Shown: in pieces, positions 26,869-35,403 of the stretch
Layout of the letters: each line of letters opens with the position of its first letter
Numbering within the stretch: position 1 is the first letter of the stretch
Source: Massilia sp. Bi118
GTDB taxonomy: Bacteria; Pseudomonadota; Gammaproteobacteria; Burkholderiales; Burkholderiaceae_D
Direction: 5' to 3'
Length of the DNA stretch: 64,000 nt
Assembly (NCBI RefSeq): GCF_918697865.1
Contig: NZ_CAKKMV010000005.1
Coordinates: 124,001 to 188,000, forward strand
Translations under genes and position numbers: made by a program
Notes under the pieces: model-generated
What the model saw: only the letters and a program-made list of their open reading frames with translations
Told to the model about the DNA's origin: nothing
The model's database searches: none

Positions 26869-28659
26869 ATGGGTCAGTACGTCGCGCCAATCCGGGATAT
26901 GCAGTTCGTTCTGCATGAATTCCTGAACGTCACCGAGGAGTTCAAGAACCTGCCGGCGTACCAGGAAATCGACGCCGACATCATCAACCAGGTGCTCGAA
27001 GAAGGCGCGAAGTTCACGCAGGAAGTGCTGTTCCCGCTGAACCACTCCGGCGACCGCGAAGGCTGCCACTACGACGCGGCGACCAAGACCGTCACCACGC
27101 CGAAGGGCTTCAAGGAAGCGTATAAACAGTATGTCGATGGCGGCTGGGCCGCGCTGGCCTGCGATCCGGAATACGGCGGCCAGGGCCTGCCGGTCTCGCT
27201 GAACAACTCCTTCTACGAGATGCTGAACTCGGCCAACCAGGCCTGGACCATGTACCCGGGCCTGTCGCACGGCGCCTACGAGTGCCTGAAAGAGCACGGC
27301 ACCGAAGAGCAGAAGAAGTTCTACCTGCCGAAGCTGGTCTCGGGCGAATGGACCGGCACCATGTGCCTGACCGAAGCCCACTGCGGCACCGACCTGGGCC
27401 TGCTGCGCTCGAAGGCCGAGCCGCAAGCCGACGGCACCTACAAGATCACCGGCTCGAAGATCTTCATCTCGGCCGGCGAACACGACGTCTCGGAAAACAT
27501 CGTCCACCTGGTGCTGGCGCGCCTGCCGGACGCACCGGAAGGCTCGAAAGGCATCTCTCTGTTCCTGGTGCCGAAGTTCCTGCCGAACGCCGACGGTTCG
27601 ATCGGCGAGCGCAACCCGATCTTCTGCGGCGCCATCGAAGAAAAGATGGGCATCCACGGTAACTCGACCTGCCAGATGAACCTGGACGGCGCAGTCGGCA
27701 CCCTGATCGGCCAGCCGCACAAGGGCCTGAACGCGATGTTCGTGTTCATGAACGCCGCGCGCCTGGGCGTCGGCATGCAGTCGCTGGGCCTGACCGAAGT
27801 CGCCTACCAGAACGCGCTGGTGTATGCGAAAGACCGCATCCAGATGCGCAGCCTGTCGGGCCCGAAGGCGCCGGACAAGCCGGCCGACCCGATTATCGTG
27901 CACCCGGACGTGCGGCGCATGCTGCTGACGGCGAAAGCCTACGCCGAAGGCGCCCGCGCGCTGACCTCCTACGTCGCGCTGCAGATCGACCGCGAACTGA
28001 ACCACCCGGACGAAGAAGTGCGCAAGGAAGCCGCCGGCGAAGTCGCGCTGCTGACGCCGATCGTCAAGGCCTTCATCACCGACAACGGCTGGATCGCGAC
28101 CTCGGAAGCGATGCAGGTGTACGGCGGCCACGGCTACATCAGCGAGTGGGGCATGGAGCAGTACGTGCGCGACGCCCGTATCAACATGATCTACGAAGGC
28201 ACCAACACCGTGCAGTCGCTGGACCTGCTGGGCCGTAAGATCCTGATGGACAACGGCGCCAAGCTGCGCGCCTTCGGCGAGAAGATCAAGAACTTCGTCG
28301 AAGAGAACGGCCTGGACGAGAACCTGTCCGAGTTCGTGACCCCGCTGGGCGAACTGGGCGAGAAGGTCACCAAGCTGACCATGGAAATCGGCATGAAGGC
28401 CTTCCAGAACCAGGACGAAGTCGGCGCCGCCGCCGTGCCTTACCTGCGCGTGGTCGGCCACCTGGTGTTCAGCTACTTCTTCGCGCAGATGGCGAAGATC
28501 GCTCTGGAGAAGAAGGATTCGGGCGACAAGTTCTACGAAGCCAAGCTGCACACCGCACGCTTCTACTTCGGCCGCCTGTACCCGGAAACCGCGATGCTGA
28601 TTCGTCAGGCGCGTTCGGGTTCGGCGAATTTGCTGGCTATGGATGCTGATCTGTTCTAA
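26869..28659 (+). CDS. Acyl-CoA dehydrogenase
   Basis: The 596-residue flavoenzyme starts MGQYVAPIRDMQFVLHEFLN after AGGAGAACAAC. It contains the ACAD core (MCLTEAHCGTDLGLLRSKAE, FAD-binding ISEWGMEQYVRDARI) and the catalytic glutamate in MIYEGTNTVQSLDL near 440. A C-terminal extension occurs only in the longer, roughly 600-residue bacterial ACADs. It catalyses the first step of beta-oxidation. The downstream bifunctional enzyme, thiolase and hydratase/isomerase complete the cycle. Confidence 0.94.
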   Translation: MGQYVAPIRDMQFVLHEFLNVTEEFKNLPAYQEIDADIINQVLEEGAKFTQEVLFPLNHSGDREGCHYDAATKTVTTPKGFKEAYKQYVDGGWAALACDPEYGGQGLPVSLNNSFYEMLNSANQAWTMYPGLSHGAYECLKEHGTEEQKKFYLPKLVSGEWTGTMCLTEAHCGTDLGLLRSKAEPQADGTYKITGSKIFISAGEHDVSENIVHLVLARLPDAPEGSKGISLFLVPKFLPNADGSIGERNPIFCGAIEEKMGIHGNSTCQMNLDGAVGTLIGQPHKGLNAMFVFMNAARLGVGMQSLGLTEVAYQNALVYAKDRIQMRSLSGPKAPDKPADPIIVHPDVRRMLLTAKAYAEGARALTSYVALQIDRELNHPDEEVRKEAAGEVALLTPIVKAFITDNGWIATSEAMQVYGGHGYISEWGMEQYVRDARINMIYEGTNTVQSLDLLGRKILMDNGAKLRAFGEKIKNFVEENGLDENLSEFVTPLGELGEKVTKLTMEIGMKAFQNQDEVGAAAVPYLRVVGHLVFSYFFAQMAKIALEKKDSGDKFYEAKLHTARFYFGRLYPETAMLIRQARSGSANLLAMDADLF

Positions 28660-28681
28660 CCGCACCATCACGTAACCGCTT

Positions 28682-28761
28682 CCCGTCATCCCCGCGCAGG
28701 CGGGGATCCAAGTTTGCCGGCAAATCGACGAACTTGGATTCCCGCCTCCGCGGGAATGACG
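28682..28761. repeat. Paired inverted repeat (REP/BIME-like), copy 3
   Basis: CGTCATCCCCGCGCAGGCGG with GGATCCAAGTT and the mirrored AACTTGGATTCCCGCC ending GGGAATGACG. This copy uses the CATCC/GAATGA variant of the arms. It separates the acyl-CoA dehydrogenase gene from the bifunctional enzyme within the otherwise continuous fatty-acid set. Confidence 0.85.
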
Positions 28762-28782
28762 ACTAAATTAAGGATAACGAGA

Positions 28783-31179
28783 ATGTCCAATTTCATCGTC
28801 AAGAAAGTCGCCGTGCTGGGCGCCGGCGTGATGGGCGCGCAGATTGCCGCGCACTGCGTCAACGCCAAGGTTCCGGTCGTGCTGTTCGATTTGCCTGCCA
28901 AAGAGGGCAACAAGAATGGCATCGTCCTGAAGGCCATCGAAGGCCTGAAGAAGCTGTCGCCGGCCCCGCTGGGCAACAAGGAAGACGCCGCCCTGATCGA
29001 AGTCGCCAACTACGAGGACAACCTCGAACTGCTGGCCGGCTGCGACCTGATCATCGAAGCCATCGCCGAGCGCATGGACTGGAAGCATGACCTGTATAAA
29101 AAGGTCGCCCCGCACATCGGCGCCAACGCGATCTTCGCCTCGAACACCTCGGGCCTGTCGATCGAGAAACTGGCCGAAGGCTTCGACAGCGACCTGAAGG
29201 CGCGCTTCTGCGGCGTCCACTTCTTCAACCCGCCGCGCTACATGCACCTGGTCGAGCTGATCCCGACCGCGAGCACCCGTCCGGAAATCCTCGACCAGCT
29301 CGAGACCTTCCTGACCTCGACCCTGGGCAAGGGCGTCGTGCGTGCAAAAGACACCCCGAACTTCATCGCCAACCGCGTCGGCATCTTCGGCATGCTGGCC
29401 ACCATCCACGAAGCCGAGAAGTTCGGCCTGAGCGTGGACGTGGTCGACGACCTGACCGGCGCAAAGCTGGGCCGCGCCAAGTCGGGCACCTTCCGCACTG
29501 CGGACGTGGTCGGCCTGGACACCATGGGCCACGTGATCAAGACCATGCAGGACACCCTGCAGGACGATCCTTTCTTCAGCCTGTACAAGACGCCGGACGT
29601 GCTGGCCAAGCTGATCGAAAAGGGCGCGCTGGGCCAGAAGACCGGCGGCGGCTTCTATAAAAAGGTCGGCAAGGAGATCCAGCGCCTGGACTTCGCCACC
29701 GGCGAATACGTGCCGGGCGGCGCCAAGGCCGCCGACATCGTCGGCCGCATCCTGAAAGAAAAGGACCCGGTCAAGAAGTTCAAGGCCATGCGCGAATCGA
29801 CCAACCCGCAGGCGCAGTTCCTGTGGGCGATCTACCGCGACGCCTTCCACTACATCGCCGTCCACCTGGACACCATCGCCGACAACGCGCGCGACGTCGA
29901 CTTCGCAATGCGCTGGGGCTTCGGCTGGAGCGTCGGCCCGTTCGAGACCTGGCAGGCCGCAGGCTGGACCCAGATCGCCCAGTGGGTGAAGGAAGACATC
30001 GAAGCCGGCAAGGCGCTGACCGACACCCCGCTCCCAAGCTGGGTGTTCAGCGCACCGGTGGCGGAGAAGGGCGTGCACACCGCCGAGGGTTCGTACTCGG
30101 TGTCGAAGAACGCCTATGTGCCGCTGTCCGACCTGCCGGTCTACAAGCGCCAGCAGTTCCGCGCGCCGGTCGTGGGCAGCACCACCGTCGACGCCAGGAC
30201 CGCCGGCACCACCGTGTTCGAAGACGAATCCGTGCGCCTGTGGCACTCGGACGACGAAGTGCTGGTGATCTCGCTGAAGACCAAGATGCACGTGATCGGC
30301 GACGGCGTCATCAAGGGCATCAAGCGCGGCCTGGAAGAAGCGGAAAAGGGCTACAAGGGCCTGGTCATCTGGAACACCGACGCAGCCGAAGGCGGCGCCT
30401 TCTCGGCCGGCGCCGACCTGCAATCGGCCCTGCCGGCCTTCATGACCGGCGGCGCGAAGGCGATGGAGCCGATCGTGCGCGAGCTGCAGGACTGCTTCAT
30501 GGCCATGAAGTACTCGAACATCCCGGTGGTGGCGGCCGTGGCCGGCCTGGCCCTGGGCGGCGGCTGCGAGATGGCGCTGCACGCATCGAAGCGCGTGGCC
30601 TCGATCGAGTCCTACATCGGCCTGGTCGAAGTGGGCGTCGGCCTGGTGCCGGCCGGCGGTGGCCTGAAGGAAGCGGCAGTCCGCGCTGCCGGCGAAGCCA
30701 AGGGCAACGACATCCTGCAATTCCTGAAGACCGGCTTCACCAACGCGGCCACCGCACAGGTGTCGAAATCGGCTCTCGAAGCGAAGGCCATGGGCTACCT
30801 GAAGGAAGACGACGTCATCGTCTTCAACCCGTACGAGCTGCTGCACGTGGCGAAAGTCACCGCGCGCTCGATGTTCGACGCCGGCTACCGCGCACCGCTG
30901 CGCCGCCCGGTCCCGGTCACCGGCCGCTACGGCTGGGCGACCATCCGCGGCCAGCTGGTCAACATGCGCGACGGCGGCTTCATCTCGGCCTATGACTACC
31001 AGCTGGGCGACACCATCGCCGAAATCGTCACCGGCGGCGACATCGACCAGGGCAGCTACGTCTCCGAGCAGTGGCTGCTGGACATGGAGCGCAAAGCCTT
31101 CATCTCGCTGCTGAACAATCCGAAGACCCAGGAACGCATCATGGGCATGATGCAGACCGGTAAGCCGGTGCGTAACTAA
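28783..31179 (+). CDS. FadN-type 3-hydroxyacyl-CoA dehydrogenase/enoyl-CoA hydratase
   Basis: The 798-residue enzyme has its NAD-binding 3-hydroxyacyl-CoA dehydrogenase domains first (VAVLGAGVMGAQIAAH at 8-23; FCGVHFFNPPRYMHLVE, PNFIANRVGIFGM). The crotonase domain follows in the C-terminal half (VVAAVAGLALGGGCEMALHA, then EVGVGLVPAGGGLKE). This order is the reverse of E. coli FadB and matches B. subtilis FadN. It should hydrate and oxidise acyl-CoA intermediates. The start at 28783 follows AAGGATAACGAG; upstream in-frame sequence is the repeat. Confidence 0.93.
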   Translation: MSNFIVKKVAVLGAGVMGAQIAAHCVNAKVPVVLFDLPAKEGNKNGIVLKAIEGLKKLSPAPLGNKEDAALIEVANYEDNLELLAGCDLIIEAIAERMDWKHDLYKKVAPHIGANAIFASNTSGLSIEKLAEGFDSDLKARFCGVHFFNPPRYMHLVELIPTASTRPEILDQLETFLTSTLGKGVVRAKDTPNFIANRVGIFGMLATIHEAEKFGLSVDVVDDLTGAKLGRAKSGTFRTADVVGLDTMGHVIKTMQDTLQDDPFFSLYKTPDVLAKLIEKGALGQKTGGGFYKKVGKEIQRLDFATGEYVPGGAKAADIVGRILKEKDPVKKFKAMRESTNPQAQFLWAIYRDAFHYIAVHLDTIADNARDVDFAMRWGFGWSVGPFETWQAAGWTQIAQWVKEDIEAGKALTDTPLPSWVFSAPVAEKGVHTAEGSYSVSKNAYVPLSDLPVYKRQQFRAPVVGSTTVDARTAGTTVFEDESVRLWHSDDEVLVISLKTKMHVIGDGVIKGIKRGLEEAEKGYKGLVIWNTDAAEGGAFSAGADLQSALPAFMTGGAKAMEPIVRELQDCFMAMKYSNIPVVAAVAGLALGGGCEMALHASKRVASIESYIGLVEVGVGLVPAGGGLKEAAVRAAGEAKGNDILQFLKTGFTNAATAQVSKSALEAKAMGYLKEDDVIVFNPYELLHVAKVTARSMFDAGYRAPLRRPVPVTGRYGWATIRGQLVNMRDGGFISAYDYQLGDTIAEIVTGGDIDQGSYVSEQWLLDMERKAFISLLNNPKTQERIMGMMQTGKPVRN

Positions 31180-31204
31180 GTCGCCGACCACAAGGACTAC
31201 TGAC

Positions 31205-32401
31205 ATGAGCAAACAACTTCAAGACGCATACATCGTCGCAGCGACCCGCACCCCGATCGGCAAGGCGCCGCGCGGCTTCTTCAACAAGACCCGTCCGGAC
31301 GACCTGCTGATCGCCGCGATCAAGGGCGCCATGGCCGCCGTGCCGAACCTGGACCCGGCCCTGATCGTCGACGCCATCGTCGGCTGCTCGTTCCCTGAAG
31401 CGGAGCAGGGCTTCAACGTGGCGCGCCAGGCCGTCGTGATGGCCGGCCTGCCGACCACCGTCGGCGGCGTGACCGTCAACCGCTACTGCGCCTCGGGCAT
31501 CACCGCCCTGGCGATGGCCGCGGACCGCATCCGCGTCGGTGAAGCCGACGTGATGATCGCCGGCGGCGTCGAATCGATGTCGATGGTGCCGATGATGGGC
31601 CACCACCCGTCCATCAACATGCGCGTGTTCGAGGACGAGAACGTCGGCCTCGCCTACGGCATGGGCCTGACCGCCGAGAAGGTGGCGCAGCAGTGGAAGG
31701 TGAGCCGCGAAGAGCAGGACGCCTTCGGCCTGGAATCGCACCGCAAGGCCATCGCCGCCCAGCAGGCTGGCTTCTTCAAGGACGAGATCACCCCGGTCGA
31801 GATCGTGACCCGCACGCCGAACCTGGCGACCGGCGAGATCACCGTCAAGCGCCGCACCGTCGACCTGGACGAAGGCCCGCGTGCCGACGCCAGCATGGAA
31901 GGCATGGCCAAGCTGAAGCCGGTGTTCGCCGCCAAAGGCTCGGTCACCGCCGCGACCTCGTCGCAGATGTCGGACGGCGCCGGCGCGCTGATCGTCGTCA
32001 GCGAGAAGATCCTGAAAGAGCACAACCTGACCCCGCTGGCCAAGTTCTCGTCGTTTGCCGTGCGCGGCGTGCCGCCGGAGATCATGGGCATCGGCCCGAA
32101 GGTCGCCATCCCGGCAGCGCTGGCGGCCGCCGGCATCACCCAGGACCAGCTGGACTGGATCGAGCTGAACGAAGCCTTCGCCGCCCAGGCGCTGGCCGTG
32201 ATCCGCGACCTGAACCTGGATACCAGCAAGGTCAACCCGATGGGCGGCGCGATCGCCCTCGGCCACCCGCTGGGCGCAACCGGCGCGATCCGCGCCGCGA
32301 CCGTGGTGCACGCCCTGCGCCGCAACAACCTGAAATACGGCATGGTCACCATGTGCGTCGGCGCCGGCATGGGCGCTGCGGGTATCATCGAGCGCGTGTA
32401 A
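31205..32401 (+). CDS. Acetyl-CoA C-acyltransferase (3-ketoacyl-CoA thiolase)
   Basis: The 398-residue thiolase shows the acyl-accepting cysteine in NRYCASGI (C95), the histidine motif GGAIALGHPLGATGA (near 347-361) and the second cysteine in MCVGAGMGAAGI (near 384). It lies 25 bp after the bifunctional enzyme and would cleave 3-ketoacyl-CoA to acetyl-CoA. It is likely FadA-type rather than biosynthetic, judging from context. Confidence 0.94.
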   Translation: MSKQLQDAYIVAATRTPIGKAPRGFFNKTRPDDLLIAAIKGAMAAVPNLDPALIVDAIVGCSFPEAEQGFNVARQAVVMAGLPTTVGGVTVNRYCASGITALAMAADRIRVGEADVMIAGGVESMSMVPMMGHHPSINMRVFEDENVGLAYGMGLTAEKVAQQWKVSREEQDAFGLESHRKAIAAQQAGFFKDEITPVEIVTRTPNLATGEITVKRRTVDLDEGPRADASMEGMAKLKPVFAAKGSVTAATSSQMSDGAGALIVVSEKILKEHNLTPLAKFSSFAVRGVPPEIMGIGPKVAIPAALAAAGITQDQLDWIELNEAFAAQALAVIRDLNLDTSKVNPMGGAIALGHPLGATGAIRAATVVHALRRNNLKYGMVTMCVGAGMGAAGIIERV

Positions 32402-32410
32402 ACCAGGTAG

Positions 32411-32449
32411 GGTGGGGTCCATCAGGCCAGTGGCCTGATGGACCCCACC
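32411..32449. repeat. 39-bp near-perfect palindrome after the thiolase gene
   Basis: Two 19-bp arms, GGTGGGGTCCATCAGGCCA and its exact reverse complement, flank a single central base. As RNA it would form a very stable hairpin with a tight loop. No T tract follows it; a separate classical terminator begins 17 bp later. It may block 3' exonucleases, be part of a two-part terminator, or be a protein-binding or repeat element. Confidence 0.9.
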
Positions 32450-32465
32450 TCACGATACAAAGAAG

Positions 32466-32497
32466 GGCGCTGCGGGCACAACCCCAGCGCCTTTTTT
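32466..32497 (+). terminator. Rho-independent terminator ending the beta-oxidation operon
   Basis: GGCGCTG (32466-32472) pairs with CAGCGCC (32485-32491), with an inner GGG/CCC extension, followed by six T. The next gene starts 22 bp later, so that gene probably has its own promoter or depends on read-through. Confidence 0.85.
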
Positions 32498-32518
32498 CTA
32501 AATAAACGGAGACCCTGA

Positions 32519-33292
32519 ATGGACATCGTCACCACCACCGCCAACGGCATCCTGACCATCGAATTCAACCGCCCCGAGCGCAAGAACGCCATCACCGGCG
32601 CCATGTACACCGCCATGGCCGAAGCCCTGCGCGGCGCCGAGACCGACTCGCAAGTGCGCGCCATCCTCATCACCGGCAAGCCGGAGATCTTCACCGCCGG
32701 TAACGACCTCGACGACTTCCTCAACAACGTCGGCGAAGGCAAGATGACGGAATCCCGTCCGGTGTTCCAGTTCATGCAGGCGCTGGAAGGCTGCACCAAG
32801 CCCGTGATCGCCGCCGTCGCCGGCGCTGCGGTCGGCATCGGCACCACGATGCTGATGCACTGCGACCTGGTCTACGCCGCCGACACCGCCAAGTTCTCGA
32901 TGCCCTTCAGCCAGCTGGGCCTGTGCCCGGAATTCGCCTCGTCGCTGCTGGTCGCGCAAGCCGCCGGCTACACCCGCGCGGCCGAAAAGCTGATGCTGGG
33001 CGAAGCCTTCCCGGCCCAGGAAGCCTTCGAGATGGGCATCGTCGCCAAAGTGCTGCCGGCCGCCGAACTGCTGGCCTTCGCACAGGGACAGGCCGCCAAG
33101 CTGGTCAAGCTGCCGGCCGCGTCCATCCGCACCACCAAGGCGCTGATGAAGCGTTCGCGCGCGGCGCTGGTGAAGGACACCATCGCGGCAGAGAACGAGC
33201 GCTTCAGCGCGATGCTGGTGGGTGGCGAGGCGAAGGAGGCGTTCACGGCCTTCTTCGAGAAGCGCAAGCCGGACTTCAGCAAGTTCGACTAA
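32519..33292 (+). CDS. Enoyl-CoA hydratase/isomerase (ECI2-like)
   Basis: This 257-residue crotonase-fold protein has FNRPERKNAI near 15-24, the CoA-binding IFTAGNDLDDF (near 59-69), the oxyanion-hole segment VAGAAVGIGTTM near 100 and FSQLGLCPEFASS near 128-140. The AGNDL and LG.CPE patterns resemble delta3,delta2-enoyl-CoA isomerases (ECI2/PECI) more than classic hydratases. It would help process unsaturated fatty acids entering the upstream pathway. Hydratase activity remains possible. Confidence 0.88.
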   Translation: MDIVTTTANGILTIEFNRPERKNAITGAMYTAMAEALRGAETDSQVRAILITGKPEIFTAGNDLDDFLNNVGEGKMTESRPVFQFMQALEGCTKPVIAAVAGAAVGIGTTMLMHCDLVYAADTAKFSMPFSQLGLCPEFASSLLVAQAAGYTRAAEKLMLGEAFPAQEAFEMGIVAKVLPAAELLAFAQGQAAKLVKLPAASIRTTKALMKRSRAALVKDTIAAENERFSAMLVGGEAKEAFTAFFEKRKPDFSKFD

Positions 33293-33310
33293 GCGCCGCA
33301 GCGCCAGGCA

Positions 33311-33730
33311 TCAGCGGCCGCAGCGCAGGCGCAGTCGTTCGCCTTCGCGCGCGAAGGCCCGTGCCGATGCGCTGTCGCCGCAACGATAGACCAGGCGCAG
33401 GCGCTTTTGCTCGCCCGGCGCCGGGTCGCCGCACAGCTCGTTGTTGGCCACGACGGAACCGTGGTTGCGCTCGAGCTGGTCGCGCACGGCGCGGCGTGCA
33501 TTGCAGGTGGCCCCGCGCGCGCCGTACTCGGCTTCTTCGATATGCAGGCGGCCCCAGGCGACAGGACCGTCCGGCCCGCCCTGGCCGCCGCGGGCCTCGC
33601 GCTGGCCCGCCGCGTAACCGTCCTCGTAGCCGCGGCGATATTCCGCGCTCTGGGCAAAGGCGGACGTGGTTGCAGCGGTCAAGGCCATCACCGCGGCGAT
33701 ACGGACAATGTGTCGGTGTGCGATATGCAT
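33311..33730 (-). CDS. Small secreted protein of unknown function
   Basis: The 139-residue protein has a clear signal peptide (IVRIAAVMALTAATTSAFAQ, cleaved near 27). YRRGYEDGYAAGQREARGG follows, a G-Y-x-D-G-Y-type motif seen in several small periplasmic proteins. Four cysteines remain in the mature part (ATCNA, NELCG, YRCG, RLRCG), enough for two disulfides. A strong GGGAGGAG ribosome site precedes the ATG. It is downstream of cysS on the same strand (79-bp gap). I do not recognise a named family. Confidence 0.75.
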   Translation of the reverse strand: MHIAHRHIVRIAAVMALTAATTSAFAQSAEYRRGYEDGYAAGQREARGGQGGPDGPVAWGRLHIEEAEYGARGATCNARRAVRDQLERNHGSVVANNELCGDPAPGEQKRLRLVYRCGDSASARAFAREGERLRLRCGR

Positions 33731-33809
33731 GTGCTCCTCCCGTTCAGTTGATGAGGCATGCTAGCGTGCTGCCCAGCACGGTTCCGTGCGTACGCGTACA
33801 TACAGAAGC

Positions 33810-35186
33810 TCATCCGGCAGGCGCCGCCACCGGACCTGCGGCCGTATCGCGCACGCTGAAACCCGCGGCCTCGATCGCCGCCCGCAGGACATCCGCATCC
33901 GCCCAGCGCTTTTCCACGCGCGCCTGCTGGCGGGCTTCGACCAGCGCACGCACCGCATCCGGCAGCGCGTGTTCCTCCGGCCTCCACGCATCCAGTCCGA
34001 GCCCCAGCACCCCGTCCAGCCAATCGAGCGTCGCTTTCTGCACCTCGCCAGGCAGATCGGATTTCAGCAGCTCCCAGGCCAGCGCCAAAGCCCGCGGCGT
34101 ATTCAGATCGTCATTCAACTCCGCCAGCATGCGCTCGCGATAAGCCGGATCGGCCACGCCACCGGCCGGCAGCCGGTAATAGGCAAGCCGCAGCCGCCCC
34201 AGCGCCGTCTGCGCCGCCGCCAGCGCCGTCCACGAAAACACCAGCTTCGACCGGTAGTGCGCGCTCAAGACCAGATAGCGGTAAGCCAGCGGATCGAACC
34301 CACGCTCGACCAGCGTCCCCAGCCGGATGAAGCTGCCATCCGACTTCGACATCTTCTCGCTGTCGGCCAGCCGCAAGAACGACCCATGCAGCCAGTAACG
34401 CGCCGGCGGGTGGCCGTGGCAAGCCTCGTGCTGGGCGATCTCGTTCGAGTGGTGCACCGGCACGTGGTCCTCGCCGCCGATGTGGATATCGAACAGCGCG
34501 CCGAGGTAGCGGGTCGACATCGCGGAGCACTCGATGTGCCAGCCGGGAAAGCCGCGGCCCCAGGGGCTGTCCCATTCCATCTGCCGCTGCTCGTCGCCGC
34601 TGAACTTCCACAGCGCGAAGTCGGTCGGCGAGCGCTTGTCGCCGAGCCCGACGCGGTGGCCGGCGCGCAGGCCGGCGATGTCGAGCCGGGCCAGGTGGCC
34701 GTAGCGTTCCAGGCGCGCGGTGTCGAAGTAGATGCCGTCCGTGGTGCGATACGCAAAGCCCTGGCGTTCGATATCGGCGATGAATGCGATCTGCTCGGGG
34801 ATGTGGTCGGTGGCGCGCGCCCAGATGGTGGGCGGCAGGATGCGCAGGCGTTCCAGGTCGCGCTGGAAGGCCTCGGTATAAAAGGCCGCGATGTCCCAGG
34901 CGCTGCGGCCGGTGCGCCGGCTGCCTTTTTCCATCTTGTCTTCGCCGGCATCCGCATCCGAAGTCAGGTGGCCGACGTCGGTGATGTTGACGACGTGCCT
35001 GAGCTCATAGCCGTTCAGCTGCAGCACGCGGCGGAGCAGGTCGCCGAACAGGTAAGTGCGCAGGTTGCCGATGTGAGCGTAGTCGTAGACCGTCGGGCCG
35101 CAGGCGTACAGGCCGGCGCGGCCGGGCTCCAGCGATTCGAAAGGGCGCAGGCGGCGCTCGTAGGTGTCGTACAACATCAGCGGCAT
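33810..35186 (-). CDS. cysS: Cysteinyl-tRNA synthetase (divergent paralogue-like)
   Basis: From the ATG at 35186 the protein is 458 residues, the normal length for CysRS. It has the HIGH-type motif CGPTVYDYAHIGNLRTY, KMSKS (SEKMSKSDGSF) and the zinc-site cysteines and histidines (CGP at the N-terminus, WHIECSAM, VHHSNEIAQHE). Some positions differ from the E. coli enzyme (HHSNEIAQHE rather than HHENEIAQS), so this may be a second, divergent CysRS. GGAG eight bases before 35186 favours this start over an in-frame upstream ATG at 35294, which would translate through a terminator hairpin. The leader carries that hairpin and a small upstream ORF, suggesting attenuation. Confidence 0.9.
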   Translation of the reverse strand: MPLMLYDTYERRLRPFESLEPGRAGLYACGPTVYDYAHIGNLRTYLFGDLLRRVLQLNGYELRHVVNITDVGHLTSDADAGEDKMEKGSRRTGRSAWDIAAFYTEAFQRDLERLRILPPTIWARATDHIPEQIAFIADIERQGFAYRTTDGIYFDTARLERYGHLARLDIAGLRAGHRVGLGDKRSPTDFALWKFSGDEQRQMEWDSPWGRGFPGWHIECSAMSTRYLGALFDIHIGGEDHVPVHHSNEIAQHEACHGHPPARYWLHGSFLRLADSEKMSKSDGSFIRLGTLVERGFDPLAYRYLVLSAHYRSKLVFSWTALAAAQTALGRLRLAYYRLPAGGVADPAYRERMLAELNDDLNTPRALALAWELLKSDLPGEVQKATLDWLDGVLGLGLDAWRPEEHALPDAVRALVEARQQARVEKRWADADVLRAAIEAAGFSVRDTAAGPVAAPAG

Positions 35187-35203
35187 GAAGGGCTCCAGAA
35201 ATG

Positions 35204-35237
35204 AAAAAGGCCACAGGAGAAGGTTCTCGCTGTGGCC
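35204..35237 (-). terminator. Terminator/attenuator hairpin in the cysS leader
   Basis: On the minus strand GGCCACAG (35237-35230) pairs with CTGTGGCC (35216-35209). An inner GAGAA/TTCTC extension with one bulged base makes a 13-bp hairpin, followed directly by TTTTT. It ends about 18 nt before the cysS ATG. A full terminator between promoter and start codon implies regulated read-through. Confidence 0.75.
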
Positions 35238-35275
35238 CATAGAAACGGTGGATGTGAAAAGACAATCGCTGGCTT

Positions 35276-35323
35276 CTATGGCCGGCGCGGACACACTCCA
35301 GAGTTGATCGCTTGATTTCGCAT
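35276..35323 (-). CDS. Candidate 15-residue leader peptide upstream of cysS
   Basis: ATG at 35323 opens a frame of 15 codons, MRNQAINSGVCPRRP, ending TAG at 35276. It contains one Cys codon (TGT, codon 11). An extended -10 (TGCTACACT) ends about six bases before this ATG, so the transcript might be leaderless. Its position ahead of the terminator hairpin suits attenuation, but no antiterminator pairing was demonstrated. Confidence 0.3.
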   Translation of the reverse strand: MRNQAINSGVCPRRP

Positions 35324-35329
35324 CGTTTT

Positions 35330-35338
35330 AGTGTAGCA
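35330..35338 (-). promoter_or_regulatory. Extended -10 promoter element for the cysS leader
   Basis: TGCTACACT on the minus strand matches the extended -10 form TGnTAnnnT. TTGACG farther upstream is 21 bp from TACACT, too far for a normal -35, so an extended -10 promoter is the better reading. Confidence 0.4.
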
Positions 35339-35403
35339 CGCGATTGGGGGCTGTTGCGTCAAGATCATGTATATTTCCAACAGTCACTTTTTATGTTTAC
35401 ATC

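Noticed and set aside
28768..31212. 814-codon open frame on the minus strand opposite the FadN-type gene
   Set aside because: Shadow of a strong plus-strand gene with family motifs; the translation is low-complexity Gln/Arg/Val/Gly typical of GC-rich antisense frames.
35187..35294. Upstream in-frame ATG at 35294 as the cysS start
   Set aside because: It would translate through a strong terminator hairpin, and the 36 extra residues match no CysRS; the ATG at 35186 has a good GGAG.
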